Source of the DNA: Saccharothrix longispora | Lineage (GTDB): Bacteria > Actinomycetota > Actinomycetes > Mycobacteriales > Pseudonocardiaceae | DNA: 64,000 nucleotides | Reading direction: 5' to 3' | Assembly: GCF_030852425.1 (NCBI RefSeq) | Contig: NZ_NSDM01000017.1 | Location: 1,899-65,898 of the forward strand | In this document: positions 17,633 to 26,460 of the stretch, piece after piece | Layout of the letters: each line of letters starts with the position of its first letter | How positions within the stretch are numbered: position 1 is the stretch's first letter | The notes under the pieces: model-generated | Databases searched by the model: none | Told to the model about the DNA's origin: nothing | What the model saw: only the letters and a program-made list of their open reading frames with translations | Position numbers and translations under genes: made by a program

Positions 17633-18694
17633 TCAGGGACGGACAGGTGGGGCGGTGCTCTCGCGCACCACGAGTTCGGTGGCCAGGTCTATCCGCTCGT
17701 TCGGCGGGCGCTCGCCGCGGGCGAGCGTGAAGACCATCTGCGCGGCGGTGGTCGCCATCTCGCGCAGCGGCTGGCGCACGGTGGTCAACGGCGGCCCGAT
17801 CCACTCGGTCACCGAGAGGTCGTCGTAGCCGACGATCGACAGGTCGCGTGGAACGGACAGGCCCAGCTCCCGGGCGGCGCGCATGACGCCGAGGGCCTGG
17901 AAGTCCGAACCCGCGAAGATGGCGGTGGGCCGGTCGGGCCGGTCGAGCAGGACGAGCCCGTGGTGGTAGCCACCGTGGACGTAGAAGTCGCCGTAGCGCA
18001 CCAGTTCCGGGTCGATCGGCACGTCGGCGGCCTCCAGCGCGCTGCGGTAGCCGTCGACCCTGGCGCGGCTGCACAGCATCGTGGTCGGACCGGAGACGAC
18101 CGCGATCCTCCGGTGCCCCAACGCGATCAGGTGCCGGGTCGCGGCCAGGCCGCCCGCCCAGTTCGCCGAGCCGACGGTCGGCACGCCCGGTGGCTGCTCC
18201 CCCGCCGTGTCGACGACGACGAACGGGATGGTGCGGGTCGCGAGCTGGTGGCGCTGCTCGGCGTCCAGCTCCGCCAGCACGAGGATCACGCCCAGCGGGC
18301 GACGGGTGAGCAGGTCGTCGAACCACTCGCGGCGGGGGCGGTGCGCGCCGCCCAGTTCGGACAGCACGACGGCGGCGCGCTCCACGGCCGCGGCCTGCTC
18401 GACGCCGCGGATGATCTCCGTGGCCCAGGCCGAGTTCATCTCGTGGAACACCAGGTCGATCAGCGCCGGCCGGGACGACTGGCGGGCCCGTCGTCGGCGG
18501 TACCGGTGGCGTTCGATGACGCTCTCCACCCGGGCGCGGGTGTCGGCGGCGACGTCCGGTCGGCCGTTGAGGACCTTCGAGACCGTGGGCACCGAGACGC
18601 CCGCCTCGGCCGCGATGGACGAGATGGACGCGGCCACCGGCTTGCCCGCACCGTCCGCCGCACCGTTCGGGCTCGACTCCGTTGACGCGCTCAT
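17633..18694 (-). CDS. LacI family transcriptional regulator
   Basis: A 353-residue repressor. The N-terminal helix-turn-helix SISSIAAEAGVSVPTVSKVLNGRPDVAADTR is canonical, followed by a periplasmic-binding-protein-like effector domain (residues 80-353) with FVVVDTAG, HRRIAVVSG and SIVGYDDL segments. It lies between the CE7 esterase (same operon) and the divergent GH3 operon, with several inverted repeats in the shared 227-base intergenic region. Sugar-responsive repression of both transcripts, and of itself, is the obvious inference. A xylo-oligosaccharide is the likely inducer given the enzymes, but this is not shown by sequence. Confidence 0.94.
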   Translation of the reverse strand: MSASTESSPNGAADGAGKPVAASISSIAAEAGVSVPTVSKVLNGRPDVAADTRARVESVIERHRYRRRRARQSSRPALIDLVFHEMNSAWATEIIRGVEQAAAVERAAVVLSELGGAHRPRREWFDDLLTRRPLGVILVLAELDAEQRHQLATRTIPFVVVDTAGEQPPGVPTVGSANWAGGLAATRHLIALGHRRIAVVSGPTTMLCSRARVDGYRSALEAADVPIDPELVRYGDFYVHGGYHHGLVLLDRPDRPTAIFAGSDFQALGVMRAARELGLSVPRDLSIVGYDDLSVTEWIGPPLTTVRQPLREMATTAAQMVFTLARGERPPNERIDLATELVVRESTAPPVRP

Positions 18695-18740
18695 GCCTGC
18701 CCTGTCCGAGAGGTTGCGCGTGCGGCAGCGCGCTTCGGAT

Positions 18741-18752
18741 CTAAAGTTTCGG
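18741..18752. promoter_or_regulatory. CGAAA/TTTCG-type box 1 (GH3-LacI intergenic)
   Basis: CTAAAGTTTCGG is a near-palindrome (CTAAA-G-TTTCG). It shares the nine-mer AGTTTCGGC with the second box at 18878. Placed next to the LacI gene start, it is a candidate operator. Confidence 0.45.
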
Positions 18753-18766
18753 CGCTCACCCTAGGG

Positions 18767-18781
18767 GTTGCGGGCCGCAAC
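18767..18781. promoter_or_regulatory. perfect 15-base palindrome (candidate LacI operator)
   Basis: GTTGCGG-G-CCGCAAC is a perfect 7+1+7 inverted repeat between the divergent LacI and GH3 genes. It is the longest palindrome in this intergenic region and the best candidate for the LacI-family operator or a second regulator. Confidence 0.5.
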
Positions 18782-18853
18782 GACCAGCATCTGTTCACCC
18801 ACATGAACTTGTTGACGTGCACTGGAGTTGGTCCTACGGTCCGTCCCACCGGA

Positions 18854-18864
18854 CCGATTATCGG
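18854..18864. promoter_or_regulatory. 11-base palindrome upstream of GH3
   Basis: CCGAT-T-ATCGG is a perfect 5+1+5 inverted repeat about 60 bases before the GH3 start, within the probable promoter region. Confidence 0.35.
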
Positions 18865-18875
18865 CTTCACAGTCG

Positions 18876-18889
18876 ATAGTTTCGGCTAT
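18876..18889. promoter_or_regulatory. CGAAA/TTTCG-type box 2 upstream of GH3
   Basis: ATAG-TTTCGG-CTAT is an inverted repeat with four-base arms around TTTCGG; with box 1 it shares AGTTTCGGC. It lies about 35 bases before the GH3 start codon, where a bound repressor would block transcription or early elongation. Confidence 0.45.
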
Positions 18890-18921
18890 TCACGAAGACG
18901 TGAGTCGGAGGTACCTGGTCG

Positions 18922-21267
18922 ATGACGAACAGGACGACGGACGCCGCGGCGCCGCCCGTCGGGAGGGCGGTCCCCCCGTGGCGGGACGCGCGCCTGCCGG
19001 TCGCTGACCGGGTCGAGGCGCTGGTCTCGGAGATGACGCTCCGCGAGAAGCTCGCCCAGCTCGTCGGGGTGTGGGTGGGCGCCGACCCGGAGGGCGGCGA
19101 GGTCGCGCCGCACCAGAACGAGATGACCGGCGACCCCGTCGACTGGACCGAGGTCATCGCCGCCGGGCTCGGCCAGCTCACCCGCCCGTTCGGCACGCGA
19201 CCGGTGGACCCGGTGGCGGGCGCCCGTTCGCTCGCCGTGTCGCAGGAGCAGGTCGTGGCGGCCAACCGGTTCGGCATCCCCGCCCTGGTCCACGAGGAGT
19301 GCCTGACCGGGTTCGCCGCCTTCCGCGCCACCGCGTTCCCCGCGCCGCTGTCCTGGGGCGCGAGCTTCGACCCCGCCCTGGTCGCCGAGGTGTCGGGCCT
19401 GATCGGCGCCTCCATGCGGGCCGCGGGCGTGCACCAGGGCCTCGCGCCGGTCCTCGACGTCACCCGCGACTACCGCTGGGGCCGCACCGAGGAGACCATC
19501 GGCGAGGACCCCTACCTGGTCGGCACCGTCGGCACCGCCTACGTGCGAGGACTGGAGCGGGCCGGGGTCGTGGCCACGCTCAAGCACTTCGCGGGCTACT
19601 CGGCCTCGCGCGCCGGGCGCAACCTCGCGCCGGTGTCGATCGGCCCGCGCGAGTTCGCGGACGTCGTGCTGCCGCCGTTCGAGATGGCCGTGCGCGAGGG
19701 CGGCGCCCGCTCGGTGATGAACTCCTACAGCGACGTGGACGGCGTGCCGTCCGCCGCCGACCACGCCCTGCTCACCGGCCTGCTGCGGGACACCTGGGAC
19801 TTCGGCGGCACGGTCGTCGCCGACTACTTCGCGGTGAAGTTCCTCCAGTCGCTGCACGGCGTCGCCGCCGACGAGGGGCGCGCCGCCGGGCTGGCGCTGG
19901 CCGCGGGCGTCGACGTGGAGCTGCCGACCGTGCGCTGCTACGGGGAACCGCTGCTGCGGGCCGTCGAACGCGGTGACGTGGACGAGGCGCTGGTGGACCG
20001 GGCGCTGCGGCGCGTGCTGCGCCAGAAGGTCGAACTGGGCCTGCTCGACCCCGACTGGTCGCCGTGGCCCGCAGACCTCGACGCGCTGCGCCTCGACACC
20101 CCGGAGGCGCGGGACGCGGCGCTGCGGCTGGCGCGGGAGTCCGTCGTGCTGCTGGCCAACGACGGCGTGCTCCCCCTGCGGCCCGACCTGCGGCTGGCCG
20201 TGGTCGGCCCGCTGGCCGACGACCCGATGGCGATGCTCGGCTGCTACTCCTTCCCCGCGCACATCGGCGTGCACCACCCGGACGCCGGGCTCGGCCTGGA
20301 CATCCCGACCGTGCTGGGCGCGCTGCGCGAGGCCGGCGCCGACGTGGCGCACGCCCGGGGCTGCGACGTGCGCGGCGACGACCGGTCCGGTTTCGACGAG
20401 GCCGTCGCGGCGGCGCGGGACGCCGACGCGTGCGTGGCGGTCGTCGGCGACCTGGCGGGCCTGTTCGGCCGCGGCACGTCCGGCGAGGGCTGCGACGCCA
20501 CCACGCTGGAGCTGCCCGGCGTGCAGGCCGACCTGGTGCGGGCCGTGCTGGCCACCGGCACCCCCGTCGTGCTGCTGCTCGTCACCGGTCGGCCCTACGC
20601 CGTCGGCGACCTGGCCGCGGGCGCGGCGGCGACCGTGCAGACCTTCTTCCCCGGCCAGCTCGGCGGCCGGGCCATCGCGGACGTGCTCACCGGAGCCGTG
20701 TCGCCGTCGGGTCGGCTGCCCGTCGGCATCCCCGCCGACCCGTCCGGCCAGCCCGGCACCTACCTGTCCGCGCCGCTGGGCCGCCTCAGCGGTGTGTCCA
20801 ATGTGGACCCGACGCCCGCCTTCCCGTTCGGCCACGGCCTGGGCTACGGCGAGTTCACCTGGTCGGAGCCCCGGGTGGCCGGCACGACGTGGGCCACCGA
20901 CGGCGCGGTCGAGCTGGAGCTGGACGTGCACAACCCCGGCGCCCGGACCGGCGCGGACGTCGTGCAGCTGTACCTGCACGACCCCGTCGCCCAGGTCGTG
21001 CGGCCGGTGGTGCGGCTGGTCGGCTACGCGCGCGTGCCCCTGGAACCCGGCGGGACGGCCCGGGTGCGGTTCCGGGTGCCCGCCGACGCGACCTCGTTCA
21101 CCGGGACCGACGGGCGGCGCGTGGTGGAACCCGGCGAGGTGCGGCTGCGCGTGTCGCGCTCCAGCGCCGACGTGCGCGCCGAGGTCGAGTTGGAGCTCGT
21201 CGGCCCGCCGCGCGTGGTCGACCACACCCGCGAGCTGCTGACCGCCGTGGAGGTGGTGCCGTCGTGA
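18922..21267 (+). CDS. GH3 family beta-glycosidase (probable beta-xylosidase/beta-glucosidase)
   Basis: A cytoplasmic 781-residue enzyme; no signal peptide. Residues 30-360 are the GH3 barrel with the nucleophile Asp301 in TVVADYFAVKF; KHFAGYSASRAGRN is the conserved substrate-binding stretch. Residues about 400-620 are the alpha/beta sandwich domain (RESVVLLANDGVLPL, then NDPS-equivalent loops), and about 670-781 is the FnIII-like C-terminal domain (HNPGARTGADVVQLYL). First gene of the operon, with the ABC permease start overlapping its stop (GTGA). It would hydrolyse imported oligosaccharides; xylo-oligosaccharides fit the neighbours (GH39, CE7, GH67), but GH3 specificity cannot be read safely. 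Confidence 0.93.
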   Translation: MTNRTTDAAAPPVGRAVPPWRDARLPVADRVEALVSEMTLREKLAQLVGVWVGADPEGGEVAPHQNEMTGDPVDWTEVIAAGLGQLTRPFGTRPVDPVAGARSLAVSQEQVVAANRFGIPALVHEECLTGFAAFRATAFPAPLSWGASFDPALVAEVSGLIGASMRAAGVHQGLAPVLDVTRDYRWGRTEETIGEDPYLVGTVGTAYVRGLERAGVVATLKHFAGYSASRAGRNLAPVSIGPREFADVVLPPFEMAVREGGARSVMNSYSDVDGVPSAADHALLTGLLRDTWDFGGTVVADYFAVKFLQSLHGVAADEGRAAGLALAAGVDVELPTVRCYGEPLLRAVERGDVDEALVDRALRRVLRQKVELGLLDPDWSPWPADLDALRLDTPEARDAALRLARESVVLLANDGVLPLRPDLRLAVVGPLADDPMAMLGCYSFPAHIGVHHPDAGLGLDIPTVLGALREAGADVAHARGCDVRGDDRSGFDEAVAAARDADACVAVVGDLAGLFGRGTSGEGCDATTLELPGVQADLVRAVLATGTPVVLLLVTGRPYAVGDLAAGAAATVQTFFPGQLGGRAIADVLTGAVSPSGRLPVGIPADPSGQPGTYLSAPLGRLSGVSNVDPTPAFPFGHGLGYGEFTWSEPRVAGTTWATDGAVELELDVHNPGARTGADVVQLYLHDPVAQVVRPVVRLVGYARVPLEPGGTARVRFRVPADATSFTGTDGRRVVEPGEVRLRVSRSSADVRAEVELELVGPPRVVDHTRELLTAVEVVPS

Positions 21268-22247
21268 GCGTCGACACCCGCGAACCCGCGACCGCCCCGG
21301 CCGGACCGCCGCAGGCGCCGCCGCCCAAGCGGCCGGCGGGCAACCGCCGGACCTGGCGCAGGGCGTTCAGCCGCGACTGGCAGCTGTACTCGCTGGCCCT
21401 GGTGCCGCTGCTGTTCTTCCTGGTCTTCCGGTACCTGCCGATGGTCGGCAACGTCATCGCGTTCCGGCGGTTCGTGCCCGGCGGCAGCCTGTTCGGCGAG
21501 TCGTGGGTCGGCCTGCGGTACGTGAACATGTTCCTCAACGACCCCACGTTCTGGCAAGTCTTCGGGAACACGCTGGTCCTCGGCACGCTGACCCTGCTGT
21601 TCTGCTTCCCGCTGCCGATCGTGCTGGCCCTGCTTCTCAACGAGGTCCGCACCCGCTACTTCAAGCGGTTCGTGCAGACCGTGTCGTACCTGCCGCACTT
21701 CCTGTCCATCGTGATCGTGGCGGGCATGCTGCTCCAGCTGGTGTCCGTGGAGGGCACCGTCAACCAGGTGGTCAAGGCGTTCGGCGGCAGCCCGATCGCG
21801 TTCGCCCAGGAGCCGGACTGGTTCCGCACCATCTACGTCTCCTCGGAGGTGTGGCAGACCGTCGGCTGGGGCACGATCCTCTACCTCGCGGCGCTGACCA
21901 CCATCGACAACCAGCTCTACGAGGCCGCCCGCATCGACGGCGCGGGCCGGTGGAAGCAGACCTGGCACATCACCCTGCCCGGCATCCGGCCGACGATGAT
22001 CACCCTGCTGATCCTCAACATCGGCACGTTCATGGCGGTCGGCTTCGAGAAGGTCCTGCTGATCTACAACCCGCTGACCTACCCGACCGCCGACGTGATC
22101 TCCACCTACCTGTACCGGGTCGGCATGGTGTCGAACAACTTCAGCTACGCCGCCGCCATCGGCCTGTTCGAGTCGGTCATCGGCCTCACCCTGATCCTGT
22201 CCGCCAACGCGATCTCGCGCCGCACAGTGGGGACGAGCCTGTGGTGA
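21264..22247 (+). CDS. ABC transporter permease, LplB family (oligosaccharide import)
   Basis: A 327-residue inner-membrane permease. A Pro-rich cytoplasmic N-terminus of about 45 residues precedes six membrane helices. The EAA loop is YEAARIDGAGRWKQTWHITLPGI near residues 230-250. The sequence around FRYLPMVGNVIAFRRF and the partner gene order match the LplB/YteP group, which imports larger plant oligosaccharides with LplA-type binding proteins. GTG start overlapping the GH3 stop. It forms a heterodimer with the next permease; no ATPase gene follows, so a remote MsiK-like ATPase must serve it. Confidence 0.93.
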   Translation: MSVDTREPATAPAGPPQAPPPKRPAGNRRTWRRAFSRDWQLYSLALVPLLFFLVFRYLPMVGNVIAFRRFVPGGSLFGESWVGLRYVNMFLNDPTFWQVFGNTLVLGTLTLLFCFPLPIVLALLLNEVRTRYFKRFVQTVSYLPHFLSIVIVAGMLLQLVSVEGTVNQVVKAFGGSPIAFAQEPDWFRTIYVSSEVWQTVGWGTILYLAALTTIDNQLYEAARIDGAGRWKQTWHITLPGIRPTMITLLILNIGTFMAVGFEKVLLIYNPLTYPTADVISTYLYRVGMVSNNFSYAAAIGLFESVIGLTLILSANAISRRTVGTSLW

Positions 22248-23179
22248 CCACCGACCCGACGCGGCTGGCCGAGAAGATGGCCGCACCGACCGCGCCCAAG
22301 CGCACCGCGCTGGACGACAGCCGAGGCTACCGCGCGTTCCGCAAGGTCAACGCGGTGATCCTGCTGGTCGTCGTCGCCGTGACGCTGTACCCGTTCGTCA
22401 ACGTCGTCGCCCAGTCGTTCAGCGACGAGCAGCACATCCTGGCGGGCCGGGTGAACCTGCTGCCCCGAGGGTTCAACCTGGAGACCTACAAGGTCGTCAT
22501 GTCGGACTCGGCGTTCTGGAACAGCTACGCCAACACCGTGCTCTACACGGTCACCGCCACGGCGATCTCGCTGGTGCTGACCACCACCTACGCCTACGTG
22601 CTGTCCAAGCACCACCTCAAGGGCCGCGGGCTGCTCATCGGCATCGCCGTGTTCACCATGTTCTTCAACGGCGGCCTGATCCCGAACTACGTGCTCATCT
22701 CCGAGCTGGGCATGAAGAACACCCTCTGGGCGATCGTGCTGCCCAACGCGATCAGCGTGTTCAACCTGCTGGTGATGAAGGCGTTCTTCGAGAGCCTGCC
22801 CAAGGAGTTGGAGGAGGCTGCCGCCATCGACGGCCTGAACACCTACGGCATCCTGCTGCGCGTCGTGCTGCCGCTGTCCAAGGCGGTCGTGGCGACGATG
22901 ATCCTGTTCTACGCGGTGGCCAACTGGAACTCGTGGTTCTCGGCGTTCCTCTACTTCGACCGGTCGGACCTGTTCCCGGTCACCGTCTACCTGCGCAACA
23001 TGATCTCGGGCGCGTCCACGGCCACCTCGGTGGGCGGCGCGCAGAGCGACCTGACGCAGATCAACTCGAACATCAAGGCCGTGACGATGGTGCTCACCGT
23101 GCTGCCCATCATCGCCGTCTACCCGTTCATCCAGAAGTACTTCGTGTCGGGCGTGATGCTCGGCGCGGTGAAGCAGTGA
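22244..23179 (+). CDS. carbohydrate ABC transporter permease, YtcP/LplC family
   Basis: A 311-residue second permease of the importer. About 35 polar residues precede six membrane helices; the EAA loop is ELEEAAAIDGLNTYGILLRVVLPLS. The FNGGLIPNYVLISELGMKNT segment is typical of the LplC/YtcP group. The start overlaps the previous stop (GTGA at 22244; a GTG at 22241 is also in frame). Its last bases and the sequence after the stop contain a 12-base direct duplication (23170-23181 and 23184-23195). Confidence 0.93.
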   Translation: MTTDPTRLAEKMAAPTAPKRTALDDSRGYRAFRKVNAVILLVVVAVTLYPFVNVVAQSFSDEQHILAGRVNLLPRGFNLETYKVVMSDSAFWNSYANTVLYTVTATAISLVLTTTYAYVLSKHHLKGRGLLIGIAVFTMFFNGGLIPNYVLISELGMKNTLWAIVLPNAISVFNLLVMKAFFESLPKELEEAAAIDGLNTYGILLRVVLPLSKAVVATMILFYAVANWNSWFSAFLYFDRSDLFPVTVYLRNMISGASTATSVGGAQSDLTQINSNIKAVTMVLTVLPIIAVYPFIQKYFVSGVMLGAVKQ

Positions 23180-23227
23180 CCCCGAAGCAGTGACCAGCAC
23201 GAATCGGAACGCTCCTAGGAGAGCACG

Positions 23228-24853
23228 ATGCGAACGATGTGGAAGCGCGCGCTTCTGACGCTCACGGCAGGCAGCCTCGTGCTGGGCACCGTGGCGTGCA
23301 GCGAGGAGGAGGCGCCCGCCGGCGCCGTCGACCTCGACGGCAAGCGCGTCGGCGCGATGGCCGACTTCGCGGAGGGCAAGCAGTTCAAGGCCACCGAGGC
23401 CATCGAGCTGGGCGTCCTCTACAGCGACCACCCGAACTACGCCATCAAGGACGACTGGCTGCTGTGGAAGGAGATCACGTCGCGCACGAACGTCACGATC
23501 AAGCCGACGGTCGTGCCGATGAGCGACTACGAGCAGAAGCGCAGCCTCGTGGTCGGCGCCGGTGACGCGCCCACGATCATCGCCAAGACCTACCCGGGCC
23601 AGGAGCAGGCGTACGTCGCCTCGGGCGCGATCCTGCCGGTGAGCGACTACCTCGACCTGATGCCGAACTTCAAGGCGAAGATCGAGAAGTGGAAGCTCCA
23701 GCCCGACATCAACTCCCTCAAGCAGGACGACGGCAAGTTCTACCTCCTGCCGGGCGTGCACGAGGAGGTGTGGCCGGACTACACGCTGGCCTTCCGCACC
23801 GACGAGCTCCAGCGCCTCGGCCTCCAGGCGCCGAAGACGTGGGACGAGGTCCACACCGTCCTCAAGGCCATCAAGGCCGCGCACCCGGACGGCTACCCGC
23901 TGTCCGACCGGTTCGAGGGCAAGGCGATCCTCAACTACGCCGCGCAGACCTTCGGCACCTCCGCCGGCTGGGGCTACAACAACGCCCAGTGGAACGCCGA
24001 CGAGGGCAAGTTCACCTTCACCGGCACCTCGCCCGAGCAGAAGGCGCTGGTGGAGTTCTTCCGCAAGCTCGTCGCCGAGGGCCTGATGGACCCGGAGAGC
24101 TTCACGCAGAAGGACGAGCCCGCGATCCAGAAGCTCGCCAACGGCAAGTCCTACGCGATCAGCACCAACGCGCAGAACCTGGTCAACGACTACCGCCCCG
24201 CGCTGGAGAACATCCCGGGCGCGACCATCGCGAAGATCACCGTGCCGGGTGGCCCGAAGGGTGACGTCATCACCGGTTCCCGCCTGGAGAACGGCCTGAT
24301 GATCTCGGCCAAGGCGGTCGAGAGCGACAAGTTCGTGGCGACGATGCAGTTCATCGACTGGCTCTGGTACTCCGACGAAGGCCAGGAGTTCGCCAAGTGG
24401 GGCGTGGAGGGCACCACGTTCGACAAGGACGCCTCCGGCAAGCGGGTCCTCAAGTCCGACATCGCCTTCGGCGGCCTGAACACGGGCGCGCCGCAGCACC
24501 TCCAGAAGAACTTCGGCTTCCAGGGCGGCGTGTTCGCCTACGGCGGCACCACCGAGCTGCTCCAGTCGATGTTCACCGAGGAGGAGATCTCCTTCCAGGA
24601 GGCGATGAAGGCCAAGAAGGTCATCGCCCCGAACCCGCCGTACCCGTTCACCGCGGACGAGCGCGAGCAGGCCACCCTCTGGGAGACGCCGTTGAAGGAC
24701 TTCGCCACCCAGGGCACGCTCCAGTTCATCCTCGGCAGCCGCGACATCTCGACGTGGGACGCCTACGTCAAGGAAGCGGAGGCCAAGGGCATGACGCAGT
24801 ACATGGAGCTGGTGAACAGCGCCTACCAGCGCTTCAAGCAGAAGAACGGTTGA
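23228..24853 (+). CDS. LplA-type extracellular solute-binding lipoprotein
   Basis: A 541-residue lipoprotein. The lipobox is VLGTVAC with the acylated Cys24. The mature part is a long, two-lobe cluster-type binding protein seen with LplB/LplC permeases: ELGVLYSDHPNY, LPVSDYLDLMPNFK, and FAYGGTTELLQSM segments; the length of about 520 mature residues is normal for the group. AGGAGA precedes the ATG. It would capture oligosaccharides outside the membrane and hand them to the two permeases. The ligand is probably a substituted xylo- or other hemicellulose oligomer given the enzymes in the operon. A strong hairpin follows its stop codon. Confidence 0.93.
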   Translation: MRTMWKRALLTLTAGSLVLGTVACSEEEAPAGAVDLDGKRVGAMADFAEGKQFKATEAIELGVLYSDHPNYAIKDDWLLWKEITSRTNVTIKPTVVPMSDYEQKRSLVVGAGDAPTIIAKTYPGQEQAYVASGAILPVSDYLDLMPNFKAKIEKWKLQPDINSLKQDDGKFYLLPGVHEEVWPDYTLAFRTDELQRLGLQAPKTWDEVHTVLKAIKAAHPDGYPLSDRFEGKAILNYAAQTFGTSAGWGYNNAQWNADEGKFTFTGTSPEQKALVEFFRKLVAEGLMDPESFTQKDEPAIQKLANGKSYAISTNAQNLVNDYRPALENIPGATIAKITVPGGPKGDVITGSRLENGLMISAKAVESDKFVATMQFIDWLWYSDEGQEFAKWGVEGTTFDKDASGKRVLKSDIAFGGLNTGAPQHLQKNFGFQGGVFAYGGTTELLQSMFTEEEISFQEAMKAKKVIAPNPPYPFTADEREQATLWETPLKDFATQGTLQFILGSRDISTWDAYVKEAEAKGMTQYMELVNSAYQRFKQKNG

Positions 24854-24856
24854 GCC

Positions 24857-24895
24857 GGTCGGGTCCGGCCGCGGTTGGGGCGGCCGGACCCGACC
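24857..24895 (+). terminator. intra-operon hairpin after the binding-protein gene
   Basis: Perfect 15-base arms (24857-24871 and 24881-24895) with a nine-base loop start four bases after the lipoprotein stop. In ABC operons such a structure usually stabilises the upstream message and lets only part of transcription continue, giving more binding protein than downstream enzymes. Confidence 0.65.
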
Positions 24896-24928
24896 TCCCC
24901 CCGACGAGGACGCACGCCGGAGGTCCTG

Positions 24929-26455
24929 GTGAGCCACACCCACGTGCCCGAGCAGCCGCTCGGCCGCCTGTCCGCTTCCTGGCGCCACTGCGTGGGCACC
25001 GGGCGGCTCAACCTCGCGCTGCGCGCCGACCACCGGGAGTCGCTGGCCCTGGTGCGGCGCGAGATCGGCTTCCGGTACGTCCGGGGCCACGGCCTGCTGT
25101 CGGACGACATGGGCGTGCACCGGGTGTCCGGCGGCCGGGTCCGGTACTCGTGGACCTACCTGGACCAGGTGTTCGACCACTTCCTGGAACTGGGCGTCAA
25201 GCCGTTCGTGGAGCTGGGGTTCATGCCGACGGCGCTCGCCTCGGGCGAGGAGACCGTCTTCTGGTGGAAGGGCAACATCACGCCGCCGCGCTCGCACGAC
25301 GAGTGGGCGGCGCTCGTGCGGGCGCTGCTGGCGCACCTGGTGGACCGGTACGGCGTGGACGAGGTCCGCACCTGGCCGATCGAGGTGTGGAACGAGCCGA
25401 ACCTGGTGAACTTCTGGAAGGACGCGGACCAGGAGGCGTACTTCCGCCTGTACGAGACGACCGCGCGGGTCGTGAAGGACGTGGACGCGGACCTCCAGGT
25501 CGGCGGGCCGGCCATCTCGCCCGGTTCGGACGGGTGGTGGGAGCCGTTCGCCGAGTTCGTCGCCCGCCGGGACGTGCCGGTCGACTTCGTGTCCCGGCAC
25601 GCCTACACCTCCGGACCGGCGCAGCACGTGCCGTTCGGCACCTACCAGACGCTGACCGCGCCGGGTGCGCTGCTCGACCAGTTCGACGCGCCGCGCAAGC
25701 ACCTCGCGGGCACCGCGCTGGCCGGGCTGCCGGTGCACATCACCGAGTTCAACACCTCCTACCGGCCGGACAACCCGATCCACGACACCGCGTACAACGC
25801 CGCCTACCTGGCCCCGGTGCTCGCGGGCGGCGGCGACCTGGTCGACTCGTTCTCCTACTGGACGTTCTGCGACGTGTTCGAGGAGGAGAACATCCCCACC
25901 TCGCTGTTCCACGGCGGTTTCGGGCTGCTCGCGCACCGGCAGGTGCGCAAGCCGACCTACCACCTGTACGCGTTCATGGCCCGCATGGGCCCCCACGTGC
26001 TGGCGCGCGGCGAGGACCACCTGGTGTGCCGCGACGACGACGGCCGGGTGACGGTGCTGGCGTGGCAGCCGGTGGGCGGCACCGGGGGGCCGGACGTGCC
26101 GGAGCGGCACGACGTGCGGCTGTCCGTGCCCGTCCCCGGGACCCGCGCGTTCGTGCGGCGCGAGCGGGTCGGCGAGCACGACGGCAACGCGTTCGCCGCG
26201 TGGCGCGAGCTGGGCCGGCCGCGCTCGCCGTCGGCGCGGCAGCTCGACGTGCTGCGGGACTGCTCGCGCCCGGCCGTCGAGCACTCGGCCCGCGCGGTCG
26301 TGGACGGGCGGGTGACCCTGGACCTGGCGCTGTCCCGGCACGAGGTGACGTTCGCGGAGGTCCTCCCGGTGCGCCCGGAGGAGCACGAGGGGCTGGACGA
26401 CCGGCGGCTGCTGGGCGTCTCCGACGACCGCCTCGTCGCGGCGCACGAGAGGTGA
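24929..26455 (+). CDS. GH39 family beta-xylosidase
   Basis: A 508-residue cytoplasmic enzyme. The barrel (about residues 5-350) contains FRYVRGHGLLSDDMGV, the acid/base Glu156 in IEVWNEPNL, and the nucleophile Glu273 in VHITEFNTSY, all in the order expected for clan GH-A family 39. The C-terminal part is a beta-sandwich with VLAWQPVGG and VTLDLALSRHEVTF. GTG 24929 was selected because CCGGAGG lies about five bases upstream; the frame further upstream runs into the hairpin. It would release xylose from short xylo-oligosaccharides brought in by the neighbouring importer. Confidence 0.92.
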   Translation: MSHTHVPEQPLGRLSASWRHCVGTGRLNLALRADHRESLALVRREIGFRYVRGHGLLSDDMGVHRVSGGRVRYSWTYLDQVFDHFLELGVKPFVELGFMPTALASGEETVFWWKGNITPPRSHDEWAALVRALLAHLVDRYGVDEVRTWPIEVWNEPNLVNFWKDADQEAYFRLYETTARVVKDVDADLQVGGPAISPGSDGWWEPFAEFVARRDVPVDFVSRHAYTSGPAQHVPFGTYQTLTAPGALLDQFDAPRKHLAGTALAGLPVHITEFNTSYRPDNPIHDTAYNAAYLAPVLAGGGDLVDSFSYWTFCDVFEEENIPTSLFHGGFGLLAHRQVRKPTYHLYAFMARMGPHVLARGEDHLVCRDDDGRVTVLAWQPVGGTGGPDVPERHDVRLSVPVPGTRAFVRRERVGEHDGNAFAAWRELGRPRSPSARQLDVLRDCSRPAVEHSARAVVDGRVTLDLALSRHEVTFAEVLPVRPEEHEGLDDRRLLGVSDDRLVAAHER

Positions 26456-26460
26456 CCGCC

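Noticed and set aside
22145-26446. Very long open frame on the minus strand opposite the ABC/GH39 operon
   Set aside because: It runs antisense to genes with clear motifs, its translation is low-complexity Arg/His/Val-rich, and such shadows are expected at this GC content.
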